Assembly (NCBI GenBank): GCA_003213615.1
Contig: QCMQ01000004.1
Span: forward strand, 25,565-89,564
Length of the DNA: 64,000 nt
Direction of reading: 5' to 3'
Origin: Pelagibacteraceae bacterium AG-422-D23
GTDB lineage: Bacteria > Pseudomonadota > Alphaproteobacteria > Pelagibacterales > Pelagibacteraceae
Part shown: piece by piece, positions 25,643 through 33,451 of the stretch
Layout of the letters: each line of letters starts with the position of its first letter
How positions within the stretch are numbered: the first letter of the stretch is position 1
Translations under genes and position numbers: made by a program
The notes under the pieces: model-generated
Database searches by the model: none
What the model was told of the DNA's origin: nothing
The model's input: only the letters and a program-made list of their open reading frames with translations

Positions 25643-25956
25643 ATATTTTTATCTAAAAATTCTTTCATATGGCTTTCTGAAACGCCTCCAACTTTTCTAT
25701 CTACTTCAACACCTTTTTTATAGATAATAACTGTTGGTACACCTCTAATCCCTGCTGCACTTCCAGTATTTATTCCACCATCTTCAACATCCGCATAATA
25801 AAAACCAGCTTTATCTTTATATTCATCAGATAATTTATCCATTACTGGTTTTAGTGCCTTACATGGTCCACACCACTCGGCTGAAAACTGAATTACTGAA
25901 ACATCTTCATTTTTAATTTTAGTATCAAAATCTTCGTCTTTAAAATTTGTAAGCAT
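25639..25956 (-). CDS. trxA: Thioredoxin
   Basis: Small disulfide reductase of 105 residues, cytoplasmic. It has the classic active site AEWCGPCKALKPV (Cys32-Cys35 type, ~26-38) and the cis-Pro loop GVPTVIIYKKG (~73-83). It reduces ribonucleotide reductase and other targets. It converges with folC (4 bp overlap) and lies 34 bp after the exonuclease gene on the same strand. An AAGGA stands at good spacing upstream of the ATG. Confidence 0.95.
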   Translation of the reverse strand: MLTNFKDEDFDTKIKNEDVSVIQFSAEWCGPCKALKPVMDKLSDEYKDKAGFYYADVEDGGINTGSAAGIRGVPTVIIYKKGVEVDRKVGGVSESHMKEFLDKNI

Positions 25957-25990
25957 ATATCCTTTCTATAAATTGCAGTCTTAAAGTCAA

Positions 25991-27427
25991 CTAGGCAATT
26001 TCATATTTTTTTTCTATAGACATAATAAATTCATTTATTTCATCTAATTTTTTTAGTTCCTCTTCATCATCTCGATTTGATGCTTGATCTCTTAAGGTGT
26101 CAATTTCTTGGTAGGCCATTCCTATAGTTTGCCATTTTTCTCTATTTTTACTTAAAATTCTTCTGGCGATTTCACTTTTAATATTTTTATATAAATCTGG
26201 TGGCAAAATTTGTGGTGCTTCTTGATAGATAATTTTTTGACCAAACCAACTACATCTTTTATCTTGAAACTTATCCAACATTCTTAGTTTATCTTCCCAA
26301 GAAGAACTGTGCCAAGTTTTAAATAACTGGGTGTCTTTGTTGGGAATAAATTTTTCATATAAAGTTTCCTCTGGTAATAAATCTTCTTGTGTTTGAGTTT
26401 GAGCTTTTTCTTCAGCTGCTTCTCTATTAATGATTTGAATATTTTTACAAAAATTTTCACTATTTCTAACCATTTTTGCTCTTTTTTGAATGGTTTCTAA
26501 ATCTAATTCTGCATATGCCTTTTCCTTTAATGCAAACTTTTTATCTAGCACAACAGGAGCTTTGTTGGTTTTGATCACTCTAAGTGCTTTTGGACTAAAC
26601 TTTTTTAAATAGACCTTAAGATCATTTACTGACAAGTTTAATAATGGTTCGGGATCTCTTCTTAAATCAAATAAATATCCCCACGATGCGTATGATGGAT
26701 GAAAACAGTGGTCTGGATGCAGTGTAGAGACAAGGTACATCATGTTTTTTCCTTTAACATTTTCAAATATTGAATAAATCCCCTCACTTTTTAAAATAGT
26801 TTCAACGCTATTTTTTGTGGATGTGCTTAAAAAATTTTCCCAATTGTCCTTATGTTTATCTTTTATAATTCGAAGAATTTTTAAGCTTGTGAACGCGTCA
26901 TGATAGGCTGTGTGTTGTTGAGAGGTATCAAATCCTTGTTGTCTAGCTAAACCTTCTAGAGCAAGACTTTCATTTCCTGCTTCAGTTAATTCAGTCTTTA
27001 ATGTTTCAGGATTTAAAGTTTGAGCAACTCTTGCAACATGTAAACCATCGTGTTCTTTATTAGGTGATGAGTGTGTAATATATGGATATCTGTTTCCTTT
27101 AAAAAAATTAAAATGAAACATACGCCTATCAAAATTTAAGTTACTCCAACCCATAAACAATGCTGGGCCAGCCTTAGAGAAAAAGTTTTCTACAGCTCCT
27201 AAAAAATCATAATGTGAGTAATTACCTTTAGTAAGTAAATCAATACTTGTTGAATTAACCAACAGGGCTTTTGCGCTTGGAACTTCACCTTCAGGCATTC
27301 TTCCACGAATATTAAGCTTACCAACTTCTTTTAAGTTTTTATCTACAACTACAGCACCTACTTCAATTATTGAGCCCCAAATTGTGCTATTTGTTGTTTC
27401 TGTATCGTAAATTACTATTTTATCCAT
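25991..27427 (-). CDS. sbcB: Exodeoxyribonuclease I (SbcB-like)
   Basis: Single-strand-specific 3'-5' DNA exonuclease. The 478-residue protein has the DEDDh catalytic core: IYDTETT (~5-11), NLNFDRRMF (~96-104) and HTAYHDAFTSLKI (~172-184). It also has the ExoI-specific C-terminal half, with blocks resembling the SH3-like and helical domains (LRRDPEPLLNLSVNDLK, RVIKTNKAPVVLD, LYEKFIPNKD, FQDKRCSWFG). This separates it from RNase T or DnaQ proteins, which lack that half. It lies 6 bp after a PD-(D/E)XK nuclease gene, itself after rmuC. Confidence 0.85.
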   Translation of the reverse strand: MDKIVIYDTETTNSTIWGSIIEVGAVVVDKNLKEVGKLNIRGRMPEGEVPSAKALLVNSTSIDLLTKGNYSHYDFLGAVENFFSKAGPALFMGWSNLNFDRRMFHFNFFKGNRYPYITHSSPNKEHDGLHVARVAQTLNPETLKTELTEAGNESLALEGLARQQGFDTSQQHTAYHDAFTSLKILRIIKDKHKDNWENFLSTSTKNSVETILKSEGIYSIFENVKGKNMMYLVSTLHPDHCFHPSYASWGYLFDLRRDPEPLLNLSVNDLKVYLKKFSPKALRVIKTNKAPVVLDKKFALKEKAYAELDLETIQKRAKMVRNSENFCKNIQIINREAAEEKAQTQTQEDLLPEETLYEKFIPNKDTQLFKTWHSSSWEDKLRMLDKFQDKRCSWFGQKIIYQEAPQILPPDLYKNIKSEIARRILSKNREKWQTIGMAYQEIDTLRDQASNRDDEEELKKLDEINEFIMSIEKKYEIA

Positions 27428-27433
27428 AAAATC

Positions 27434-28117
27434 CTAAGTTAAATTATAAAGTTCATTAAATTTTTTTAATCTTCCTAAAAATAAGTTTTGATAAATAATC
27501 AAATCGTGACCTTGAATTTTAAACTCTTGGAACAAATTATCTACTGTGCAAACTAGAATTACACAAGATGTTATATTAGAGTTATAAACACTGTTGTGTG
27601 CTAATGCATAAGCAGCTGTTTGCAGAAGCCATGAGTCTATATATTCTGCCTTTTTAGGTTTGTTGGCTTGTTTAAAATCAATAATCGATTCCTTACCATC
27701 AAAAATACCAACAGCATCACAAGTTCCAGAATAAGAGTTTTCTTTATACAAAGTGCATTCTACACCCCAAATTTCCTCAAATCTATTTTTCAATCCTTTT
27801 TCTATAATTTGTTTTGCCATGATTTTATATTTTTCATCATCATCAAAAAAACTCATATTTTCACGTCCTAAAAGATAGGACTCAAGATAAGCGTGCATCT
27901 TTGAACCTCTGCTGCTTGCTGCTTTTGTAATTGCTTCAGCTTCTTTCTGGCCAGTTCTTTCTCTCCAATTAGCTAATGCTGCTTTATCTTCTTCTGACTT
28001 TGTTGCATCTAAAATTGAGGTGACGCTTGGTAATTTTTTTTCACCTATAAGGTATCTTCTTATACCATCCTCTGTCGATCTAATGGATTTAGGATAATCA
28101 TACTTTTTATTCCACTG
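27434..28117 (-). CDS. PD-(D/E)XK-family nuclease (MGME1/phage exonuclease-like)
   Basis: About 227 residues. The protein shows LPSVTSILDAT, then SRGSKMHAYLESYLLG, then the likely catalytic core TCDAVGIFDGKESIIDFKQANK (positions ~138-159: Asp, then Asp-x-Lys) and LLQTAAYALAHN. This is the RecB-like nuclease fold seen in MGME1-like and phage or Cas4-type exonucleases. A longer reading from 28225 would overlap rmuC and lacks family features; I chose the ATG giving MQWNKKYDYP at 28117. The substrate is unknown; neighbours suggest processing of DNA ends together with ExoI and RmuC. Confidence 0.75.
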   Translation of the reverse strand, partial: QWNKKYDYPKSIRSTEDGIRRYLIGEKKLPSVTSILDATKSEEDKAALANWRERTGQKEAEAITKAASSRGSKMHAYLESYLLGRENMSFFDDDEKYKIMAKQIIEKGLKNRFEEIWGVECTLYKENSYSGTCDAVGIFDGKESIIDFKQANKPKKAEYIDSWLLQTAAYALAHNSVYNSNITSCVILVCTVDNLFQEFKIQGHDLIIYQNLFLGRLKKFNELYNLT

Positions 28118-28157
28118 CATGAGATTTCTTATAGACGTTATTACGGAAAAAAAGAAA

Positions 28158-29255
28158 TTAATTTTTAAGCTGCCTATTTCGTTCAACAAATTTTTCCACG
28201 TTTTCAGTTTGTACAGCCTTCTCAACTTGCTCGGGATCTTTAATGTTTTCTAAAGTTCTTGAAATTGATCTTGCATCCGTTCCAAATTTATCAACAACAC
28301 CCATAGCATCTTCTAATTTTTTTCTAAGAACTATAATGTTGTCAAAATGTTTAGAAAATCTTGTACTGATTGTTTTTAAATGATTATAAATTTCTGTTGC
28401 TCCTTTTTGTACTTTCAATGATTGAAAGCCCATATGTAAAGACTGTAAGTAAGCAGAAAGAGTATTAGGCCCACATATCACAACTTTATATTTTTTCATT
28501 AACTCTTGAGTTAATAATTCTTTTGTACTTGGATCTTGGTATTCAGTAAGCTCTTTATATAAACTTTCTGTAGGAGCATACACAATTGCAAAATCGGTAG
28601 TTTTTGGTGGCACAATATATTTTTCATTAACACTTTTAGCTTTTGCTTTAAATGCTGAGGCTAATTTTGCTCTAGCATCTGCAACAGCCCTTTTGTCTTC
28701 CGCGTCATGACCATCGGTAATTGCTTTAAATTTTTCTACTGGAAAATGACTATCTACAGGAACCAAAACATCTCCTTGAAGCTTTATTGCAAATTCCACA
28801 TTTTCACTTGTATCTTCCTTCATTTTTACATTCGTCATGAATTGAGAGGCTGGCAGCAAATCTTTGATAAGTGCATCTAGGCTAAATTCTGCAAGAGTTC
28901 CATATTTCTTAACTCCAGCTAAAATTTTTGTTATCCCCTCTTGGCTTTGATTTAACAATTGTACTTGTTGGTTAAAATTACCAACCTTTTCCTCTACCTT
29001 AGTTAAAGTTTCAGTCATATCTTTAGTAACCCCAGTTGATAGGTTGTTAAATGAAGTCGACATTGCACCAAGTGAGCTGTTGATCGTAGTATTTAAGGTA
29101 TCTTTTAAACTTGAAATTTCAGATTTTAAATTAGCTATTTCTTCAGCCTCTTTATTTTCGTTTTCCTGATTAGGCTTAGTTTTTAAATTTAGATAAAGAA
29201 TAGCTAAAACACCTCCTAACAATAAAACTAGCAAAATTAATAATATAGTATCCAT
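28158..29255 (-). CDS. rmuC: DNA recombination protein RmuC-like
   Basis: 365 residues with an N-terminal membrane helix (~4-24, ILLILLVLLLGGVLAILYL), a coiled-coil (~33-110) and the RmuC nuclease-fold domain (VDSHFPVEKFKAI at ~167-179; FAIVYAPTESLYKEL; GPNTLSAYLQSL). RmuC limits rearrangements at inverted repeats in E. coli; its biochemical action is not well defined. It starts the minus-strand series rmuC-nuclease-sbcB. Family assignment is good; function is inferred from family. Confidence 0.88.
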   Translation of the reverse strand: MDTILLILLVLLLGGVLAILYLNLKTKPNQENENKEAEEIANLKSEISSLKDTLNTTINSSLGAMSTSFNNLSTGVTKDMTETLTKVEEKVGNFNQQVQLLNQSQEGITKILAGVKKYGTLAEFSLDALIKDLLPASQFMTNVKMKEDTSENVEFAIKLQGDVLVPVDSHFPVEKFKAITDGHDAEDKRAVADARAKLASAFKAKAKSVNEKYIVPPKTTDFAIVYAPTESLYKELTEYQDPSTKELLTQELMKKYKVVICGPNTLSAYLQSLHMGFQSLKVQKGATEIYNHLKTISTRFSKHFDNIIVLRKKLEDAMGVVDKFGTDARSISRTLENIKDPEQVEKAVQTENVEKFVERNRQLKN

Positions 29256-29320
29256 GATTCTAATTCTTTTATTTTATAGTAAATATTTGATTAATGTATT
29301 TAAATATTTAAAAATACTTT

Positions 29321-29452
29321 ATGGAACTAATTTTAGTATTAAAAATATTCTTCATTATTTGTGTTATTGTTGCGCTTTATGCAATTATTAGAAATCTTGA
29401 TATTATCAAAATTATACTAATTTATTGGAAAGACTTAATTTTTAAAAAGTAA
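29321..29452 (+). CDS. Possible 43-residue single-pass membrane peptide
   Basis: A short open frame reads MELILVLKIFFIICVIVAL and on to a basic end (WKDLIFKK). About residues 3-23 form one hydrophobic helix. It lies in the 179 bp gap between rmuC and hisG and overlaps the hisG tail by 18 bp in convergent orientation. No good ribosome-binding site is visible, and in such AT-rich DNA hydrophobic short frames arise by chance, so this is tentative. Confidence 0.35.
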   Translation: MELILVLKIFFIICVIVALYAIIRNLDIIKIILIYWKDLIFKK

Positions 29453-30127
29453 TTTTAATATTTTTCTTAGGCCTGTTTTGTTATTTGATGACTTAGAAAT
29501 CATCATACAAGCCTCTGATCTAAGTATCTCTCCATCCTTTAAAATACGTAGATTATTTGCTTTTAAAGTTTCTCCAGTTGACGTGATATCTGTAATTATC
29601 TCCGAAGAGCCTGTGAAAGGATAAGCTTCAGTTGCACCCAAACTATCAATTAATTTAAATTGAGTAACACCCTTTGAAAACAAAAATTCCCTTGTTAAAT
29701 TTGGATATTTTGTTGCCACTCTTAATCTTTTCTTTTTCTTATCCTTAAATTCAAATGCAATTTCCTCTAAATCTGCAACTGTTTGTACATCTATCCATGG
29801 ATCAGGAATTGCAACTACTAATGTGGCCTTACCAAAATTATATCTTTGTAAAACATTAATTTTTTTTTGAGTGTTTATTTCACTCTCTTTAAATAAATCA
29901 AAACCAGAAAAACCTATATCCAAAGATTCATCTCCAAGTCTTTCGATGATCTCTCTTGCATGAAGATATAAAATCTTAATATTTTTATATTGCTTTATTG
30001 ACCCTAAAAGATCTCTCTCTCCTCTTTCAGAAATAAGAGTTAATTTATTTTTTTTAAAAATATTTAAAACATCTTTTCTAAGTCTGCCTTTGCTTGGAAT
30101 TCCAATTTTTAAAATATTTTTTGTCAT
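29435..30127 (-). CDS. hisG: ATP phosphoribosyltransferase, short form
   Basis: First step of histidine synthesis, joining ATP and PRPP. The 230-residue length shows it is the short HisG, which lacks the C-terminal regulatory domain and needs HisZ. Typical segments are IGIPSKGRLRKDVLNIF (~7-23), DIGFSGFDLF (~72-81) and the PRPP-binding TGSSEIITDITSTGETL (~172-188). It starts on the last base of hisZ, so the two required subunits are coupled. Confidence 0.94.
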   Translation of the reverse strand: MTKNILKIGIPSKGRLRKDVLNIFKKNKLTLISERGERDLLGSIKQYKNIKILYLHAREIIERLGDESLDIGFSGFDLFKESEINTQKKINVLQRYNFGKATLVVAIPDPWIDVQTVADLEEIAFEFKDKKKKRLRVATKYPNLTREFLFSKGVTQFKLIDSLGATEAYPFTGSSEIITDITSTGETLKANNLRILKDGEILRSEACMMISKSSNNKTGLRKILKLLFKN

Positions 30128-31179
30128 TAATAATTTAAATTTAAAGCAGCACCAACTGCTGGAGTTTGTTTTTTTGATCCCAAGTCTGAGATTAGACCAT
30201 CATAACGGCCCCCATTAATAATATTTTTTAATGAGTTTTTAGATTTAATATCAATTTTAAAAACCATTCCGGTGTAATATTCTAACTGCCTTCCAAAGGA
30301 TGCTGAAAATACTACATTTAATTTTGAAATCTTTTTATCAGAGATTGGAAAATATTTTTGATCTACAGCTAAATTTATTCTGTTTTTTTTAAAAAATTTA
30401 TTTAACTCAATTGCTGCTTTATTTATCGGACATTTAATTTTTAAGAAATCTTTTATTATTTTTGAAACATTTTTTCCTTTACTAGCTCTTCTAGGATCTT
30501 TTATTTTCTGATCAAATCTTTTTAATATTTCATTAATTGTTCGTCCTGCAACAACATTTGATAAATCTTCTTTAAGCATTTTCACGTAACGCTTTTTATC
30601 TATTTCGACAATTGTTGGATCAACATCTGAATTAGTTTCTAATCTTTTTAACAAATCATTAAAATATTCTTCTCTCCAGAAGTGCCTAGATAATCTTAGC
30701 TTCCATCTCTTTGGAATATCCAATTTTGATATTAACAAATTAAATATTTCAACATTTCCAATCGTGAGCGTTCCTGAAGAATATTTGATATTTTGAAGTG
30801 ATTTAAGGGATGTATTTATAATTTCTTTATCATCATTTTTCTCATCCTTAGATCCTAAAATTTCAAATCCAATTTGATTTCTAATAATTGAGTCTTTTTT
30901 ATTTTGTGATTTTCGATAAGCTTGACCACTGTAGAAAATTTTTTCCTTACCTTTTAAATTATTTTCCAAATATCTTAAACAAGATGCAATTGTTAAATCT
31001 GGTCTAAGACACAACTCACTTCCATTTTGATCCGTAAAAGAAAAGATAAATTTTCTAAAGTTTTCTCCTGATCTTTGAACGATATGATTAGCCTCAATTA
31101 CTGAGGGTAAATCAATATATTTAAAACCCTTAGATTTTACCGATCTAAGGATATTTTCAGATAAGTTTTTTGACTTCAT
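30127..31179 (-). CDS. hisZ: ATP phosphoribosyltransferase regulatory subunit
   Basis: Catalytically inactive HisRS-like paralogue that activates and regulates short HisG. The 350-residue protein carries class II synthetase-type segments (GSELCLRPDLTIASCLRYL at ~54-72; YSGQAYR; RQLEYYTGMVFKI; GGRYDGLISDLGS) but lacks an anticodon-binding domain. It lies between hisS and hisG and overlaps hisS by 23 bp, so histidine synthesis and histidyl-tRNA charging are transcribed together with tRNA-His upstream. Confidence 0.92.
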   Translation of the reverse strand: MKSKNLSENILRSVKSKGFKYIDLPSVIEANHIVQRSGENFRKFIFSFTDQNGSELCLRPDLTIASCLRYLENNLKGKEKIFYSGQAYRKSQNKKDSIIRNQIGFEILGSKDEKNDDKEIINTSLKSLQNIKYSSGTLTIGNVEIFNLLISKLDIPKRWKLRLSRHFWREEYFNDLLKRLETNSDVDPTIVEIDKKRYVKMLKEDLSNVVAGRTINEILKRFDQKIKDPRRASKGKNVSKIIKDFLKIKCPINKAAIELNKFFKKNRINLAVDQKYFPISDKKISKLNVVFSASFGRQLEYYTGMVFKIDIKSKNSLKNIINGGRYDGLISDLGSKKQTPAVGAALNLNY

Positions 31180-32551
31180 CGATTAAATTTTCTTTTGGAA
31201 ATGTTTTATTGTTTTCACCCTTTACACCCTTAAGGCTTTTTATAGTGACTGTATTTTCATTAAATTCATTTTCACCACATATTATTGCAACATCCAACTC
31301 ACGTTTATTTGCTAAGGTTAATTGCTTTCCTAAATTTTTCTTTGTATCTAAAAAAATTTCAGCATTGATATTATTATTTCTTAATAGATCTAAAATTTCA
31401 TAGTAATTTTTAAGATATTTTTCATCCATTACACAAACTAAAACTGGTTTTTGACCATCTATTTTTATTTGATCTAATTGCATTAAAGCAAATAACAATC
31501 GATCAACTCCAAAACTAATTCCGGTGCCTGGAATATCCACACCTTTAAATCTTGAGATTAATTTTGCATAGGCTCCTCCAGAACAAATACTGCCTATATC
31601 AACCTCTTTACCTTTGTTATTTGTAACTTTAAAATTTAGGTTTGTTTCAACAATGAAATCTGAATAATAAGCTAATCCCCTAACAATTGTAAAATTTGTT
31701 TTGACCTGATTTAAATTTGAACTGTAACCCAATACTTCAAATACTTTTTCTAATTCTTTTATACCTTCTTGAGACAATGGATTTTTTAATGTTTCTTTTA
31801 ATTCTTTTAAATCTTTAATTTTTAGAAAATTAAGTATTTCGGAAGCTTGTTCATCGTTTAAATCTGCACCCTTAGTGATTGCACCACTTATATCTTTTCT
31901 CTCGTTTTTAAGCAGATCTTCAACACCTTTTAAACCAAAACCTGGTTTATCTAATTTATCAATTGCCCTAATTACTTTTACTTGCTTTTCTTCTGATATT
32001 TTTAAATTATCAATTAATCCTTGAACTATTTTTCTGTTACTGATGTTAATTGTAAATTGATCTTTTTTTAGACCACAATCTAACAAAGTACCTGATATTA
32101 AATTGCAAAGCTCAGCATTTGCCTGGGCAGGATTAACATTGCCTACAATATCAAAATCTGCTTGCATAAATTCCCTGTACCTTCCGTTACCAGCCTTTTC
32201 ATTTCTAAAGACATTTTGAATAGCATATCTTTTAAAAATTGATGGAAGCTCTTGATTATTTTGAGCAACAAATCTAGCTAGTGGGCTTGAAAGATCATAC
32301 CTAAGAGTAATGCTTTTTTCTCCATCCTGAAATGAGAATACATCAGACATAGGATTAGCATCATCTTCTGCCAAAAAAGATCCTATATTTTCACTTATCT
32401 CAAACGAAGGGGTTTCCAGAGCCTCTGCTCCAAATTTAATAAAATTATTCTCAATAGCTTTTAAAAGCTTTTTTTTGAGAAGAAGTTTTTTATCCCAACG
32501 ATCTTCAAATCCTGAAGGTAATCCAGGAATTAATTTTTTTTCTTTATTCAT
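31157..32551 (-). CDS. hisS: Histidyl-tRNA synthetase
   Basis: Charges tRNA-His. The 464-residue protein has class II motif 2 (FKRYAIQNVFRNEKAGNGR, ~114-132), a motif 3 region (GTGISFGVDRLLFAL) and an anticodon-binding domain (~375-464). Histidine-recognition motifs differ from consensus: RGLDYY reads RGLAYY and GGRYD reads GGAYA. Reading from 32599 would run into the tRNA-His gene; the ATG at 32551 (MNKEKKLIPGLPSGF) fits and lies only 4 bases after the tRNA CCA end. The only possible Shine-Dalgarno is therefore the GGG of the tRNA acceptor stem. Confidence 0.93.
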   Translation of the reverse strand: MNKEKKLIPGLPSGFEDRWDKKLLLKKKLLKAIENNFIKFGAEALETPSFEISENIGSFLAEDDANPMSDVFSFQDGEKSITLRYDLSSPLARFVAQNNQELPSIFKRYAIQNVFRNEKAGNGRYREFMQADFDIVGNVNPAQANAELCNLISGTLLDCGLKKDQFTINISNRKIVQGLIDNLKISEEKQVKVIRAIDKLDKPGFGLKGVEDLLKNERKDISGAITKGADLNDEQASEILNFLKIKDLKELKETLKNPLSQEGIKELEKVFEVLGYSSNLNQVKTNFTIVRGLAYYSDFIVETNLNFKVTNNKGKEVDIGSICSGGAYAKLISRFKGVDIPGTGISFGVDRLLFALMQLDQIKIDGQKPVLVCVMDEKYLKNYYEILDLLRNNNINAEIFLDTKKNLGKQLTLANKRELDVAIICGENEFNENTVTIKSLKGVKGENNKTFPKENLIDEVKKLI

Positions 32552-32555
32552 TTTT

Positions 32556-32630
32556 TGGTACCCGGGCTGAGAGTCGAACTCAAACTTAAAGTTCCACAAA
32601 CTTCCGTGCTAACCATTACACCACCCGGGC
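32556..32630 (-). tRNA. tRNA-His (GTG), no encoded G-1
   Basis: Cloverleaf on the minus strand: acceptor GCCCGGG/CCCGGGT, D-stem GTGT/GCAC, anticodon stem GAAGT/ACTTT with loop TTGTGGA (anticodon GTG), T-stem TTGAG/CTCAG with normal TTCGACT loop, then A73 and an encoded CCA. The base before G1 is A, so the universal extra G-1 of tRNA-His is not encoded. Position 73 is A rather than C, and G1-U72 closes the stem. It is co-directional with hisS. Confidence 0.95.
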
Positions 32631-32684
32631 TTATCCTCTTTGTTTTTATCTTATTTTATGTGGATTTAAAATTATAATATAAAT

Positions 32685-32850
32685 AAATAGCCTACTGGCT
32701 ATGGAAACAGTTTCTGTGAGTACTTCTAAAAGTCTTTCTGTATGTAATATTTATATTCATGAGCAGTCTTTTAGACAAAAAAAATTAATATTCAAGGTCT
32801 AAATAGAAAAAGGACGTTTATCTATTTGATAGATAAAACGCCCTTTTAAA
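32685..32850 (+). ncRNA. Candidate small transcript between tRNA-His and cspA
   Basis: The spacer holds a perfect TATAAT (32673-32678), then a series of short inverted repeats: TAGCC-TACT-GGCTA (from 32688), GAAAC-A-GTTTC, ACTT-CTAA-AAGT, and TTTAGAC (32770-32776) with GTCTAAA (32797-32803). It ends in a strong hairpin with T-run at 32808-32847. A 33-codon frame (32701-32802) also fits here, without a ribosome-binding site. Promoter, stems and terminator together look like an independent small RNA, but I recognise no known family. Confidence 0.4.
32808..32847. terminator. Bidirectional intrinsic terminator after cspA
   Basis: A long near-perfect hairpin (AAAGGACGTTTATCTA facing TAGATAAAACGCCCTTTT, loop TTTGA) is flanked by T-runs on both strands. 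It stands about 14 bp after the cspA stop on the minus strand and would also end the plus-strand small transcript. Confidence 0.85.
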
Positions 32851-32861
32851 TAATTTCTAAA

Positions 32862-33074
32862 TTAGTCTATTTTTTTTAAATTAACTGCAGAAGGACCTTT
32901 GGGACCATCTTCTAATGTGAATTCAAGTTTATCACCTTCATTGAGATATCTCATACCAGCAGCTTTTACCGCTGAAGCGTGAACAAAGGCATCTTTTTCT
33001 TTATCATCTCTTTCAATGAAGCCATATCCCTTTTTACCGTTATACCATTTAATTTTTCCTTGTAGTGTACTCAT
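32862..33074 (-). CDS. cspA: Cold-shock protein, CspA family
   Basis: A 70-residue single cold-shock domain that binds single-stranded RNA/DNA and acts as an RNA chaperone. RNP-1 is GKKGYGFIERD (~13-23) and RNP-2 is DAFVHAS (~28-34), followed by GPKGPSAVNLKKID. Its own promoter probably lies in the 80 bp between it and tRNA-Phe. A strong terminator follows. It is a single gene unit. Confidence 0.95.
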   Translation of the reverse strand: MSTLQGKIKWYNGKKGYGFIERDDKEKDAFVHASAVKAAGMRYLNEGDKLEFTLEDGPKGPSAVNLKKID

Positions 33075-33154
33075 CTTATTTCTTAGTCCTTTTGTTATTT
33101 ATTATATCTTAAAGTTAATTTCTTTTACGATTATTTCAAGATGAAACTTTATGG

Positions 33155-33229
33155 TGGTGGCTGAGGAAGGATTCGCACCTCCGACACAAGCCTTTTCAGG
33201 GCTCTGCTCTACTCCTGAGCTACTCAGCC
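33155..33229 (-). tRNA. tRNA-Phe (GAA), unusual T-loop
   Basis: Cloverleaf on the minus strand: acceptor GGCTGAG/CTCAGCC, D-stem GCTC/GAGC, anticodon stem GAGCC/GGCTT with loop CTGAAAA (anticodon GAA), T-stem GGAGG/CCTTC, A73 and encoded CCA. The T-loop reads TGCGAAT instead of TTCGAAT, so the near-universal U55 (pseudouridine site) is G. It begins 4 bases after the infA stop and is probably part of the same transcript. Confidence 0.94.
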
Positions 33230-33233
33230 TTAT

Positions 33234-33449
33234 TTATCCCCTAAAGATAATTCTTCCTTTAGTAAGATCGTAAGGTGTCATTTCAACTGTCACATTATCA
33301 CCTTGGAGAACTCTAATTCTGTTTTTTCTTAACTTACCAGCCGTATGGGCAGTAACAGTATGTCCATTTTCTAATTTTACTCTAAACATAGCGTTAGGAA
33401 GTAGGTCTATCACTGTACCTTTAAATTCCAGTAAGTCTTGTTTTGACAA
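33234..33449 (-). CDS. infA: Translation initiation factor IF-1
   Basis: Small OB-fold protein (71 residues) that blocks the ribosomal A site during initiation. Signature segments are [22 protein letters not shown] (residues 9-30, in the OB core), [13 protein letters not shown] and [11 protein letters not shown] at the end. The gene follows hisD by 2 bp, while the stop is 4 bp before tRNA-Phe, so it lies inside a translation-plus-histidine transcript. Confidence 0.96.
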   Translation of the reverse strand: MSKQDLLEFKGTVIDLLPNAMFRVKLENGHTVTAHTAGKLRKNRIRVLQGDNVTVEMTPYDLTKGRIIFRG

Positions 33450-33451
33450 AT

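Noticed and set aside
32552-32599. N-terminal extension of HisRS from an ATG at 32599
   Set aside because: This stretch is the tRNA-His gene, so it would be translated through a tRNA; the ATG at 32551 fits family length.
32701-32802. A 33-codon plus-strand reading frame next to cspA
   Set aside because: It lacks a ribosome-binding site and resembles no protein; the inverted repeats make a small RNA more likely. Kept only as part of the candidate RNA.
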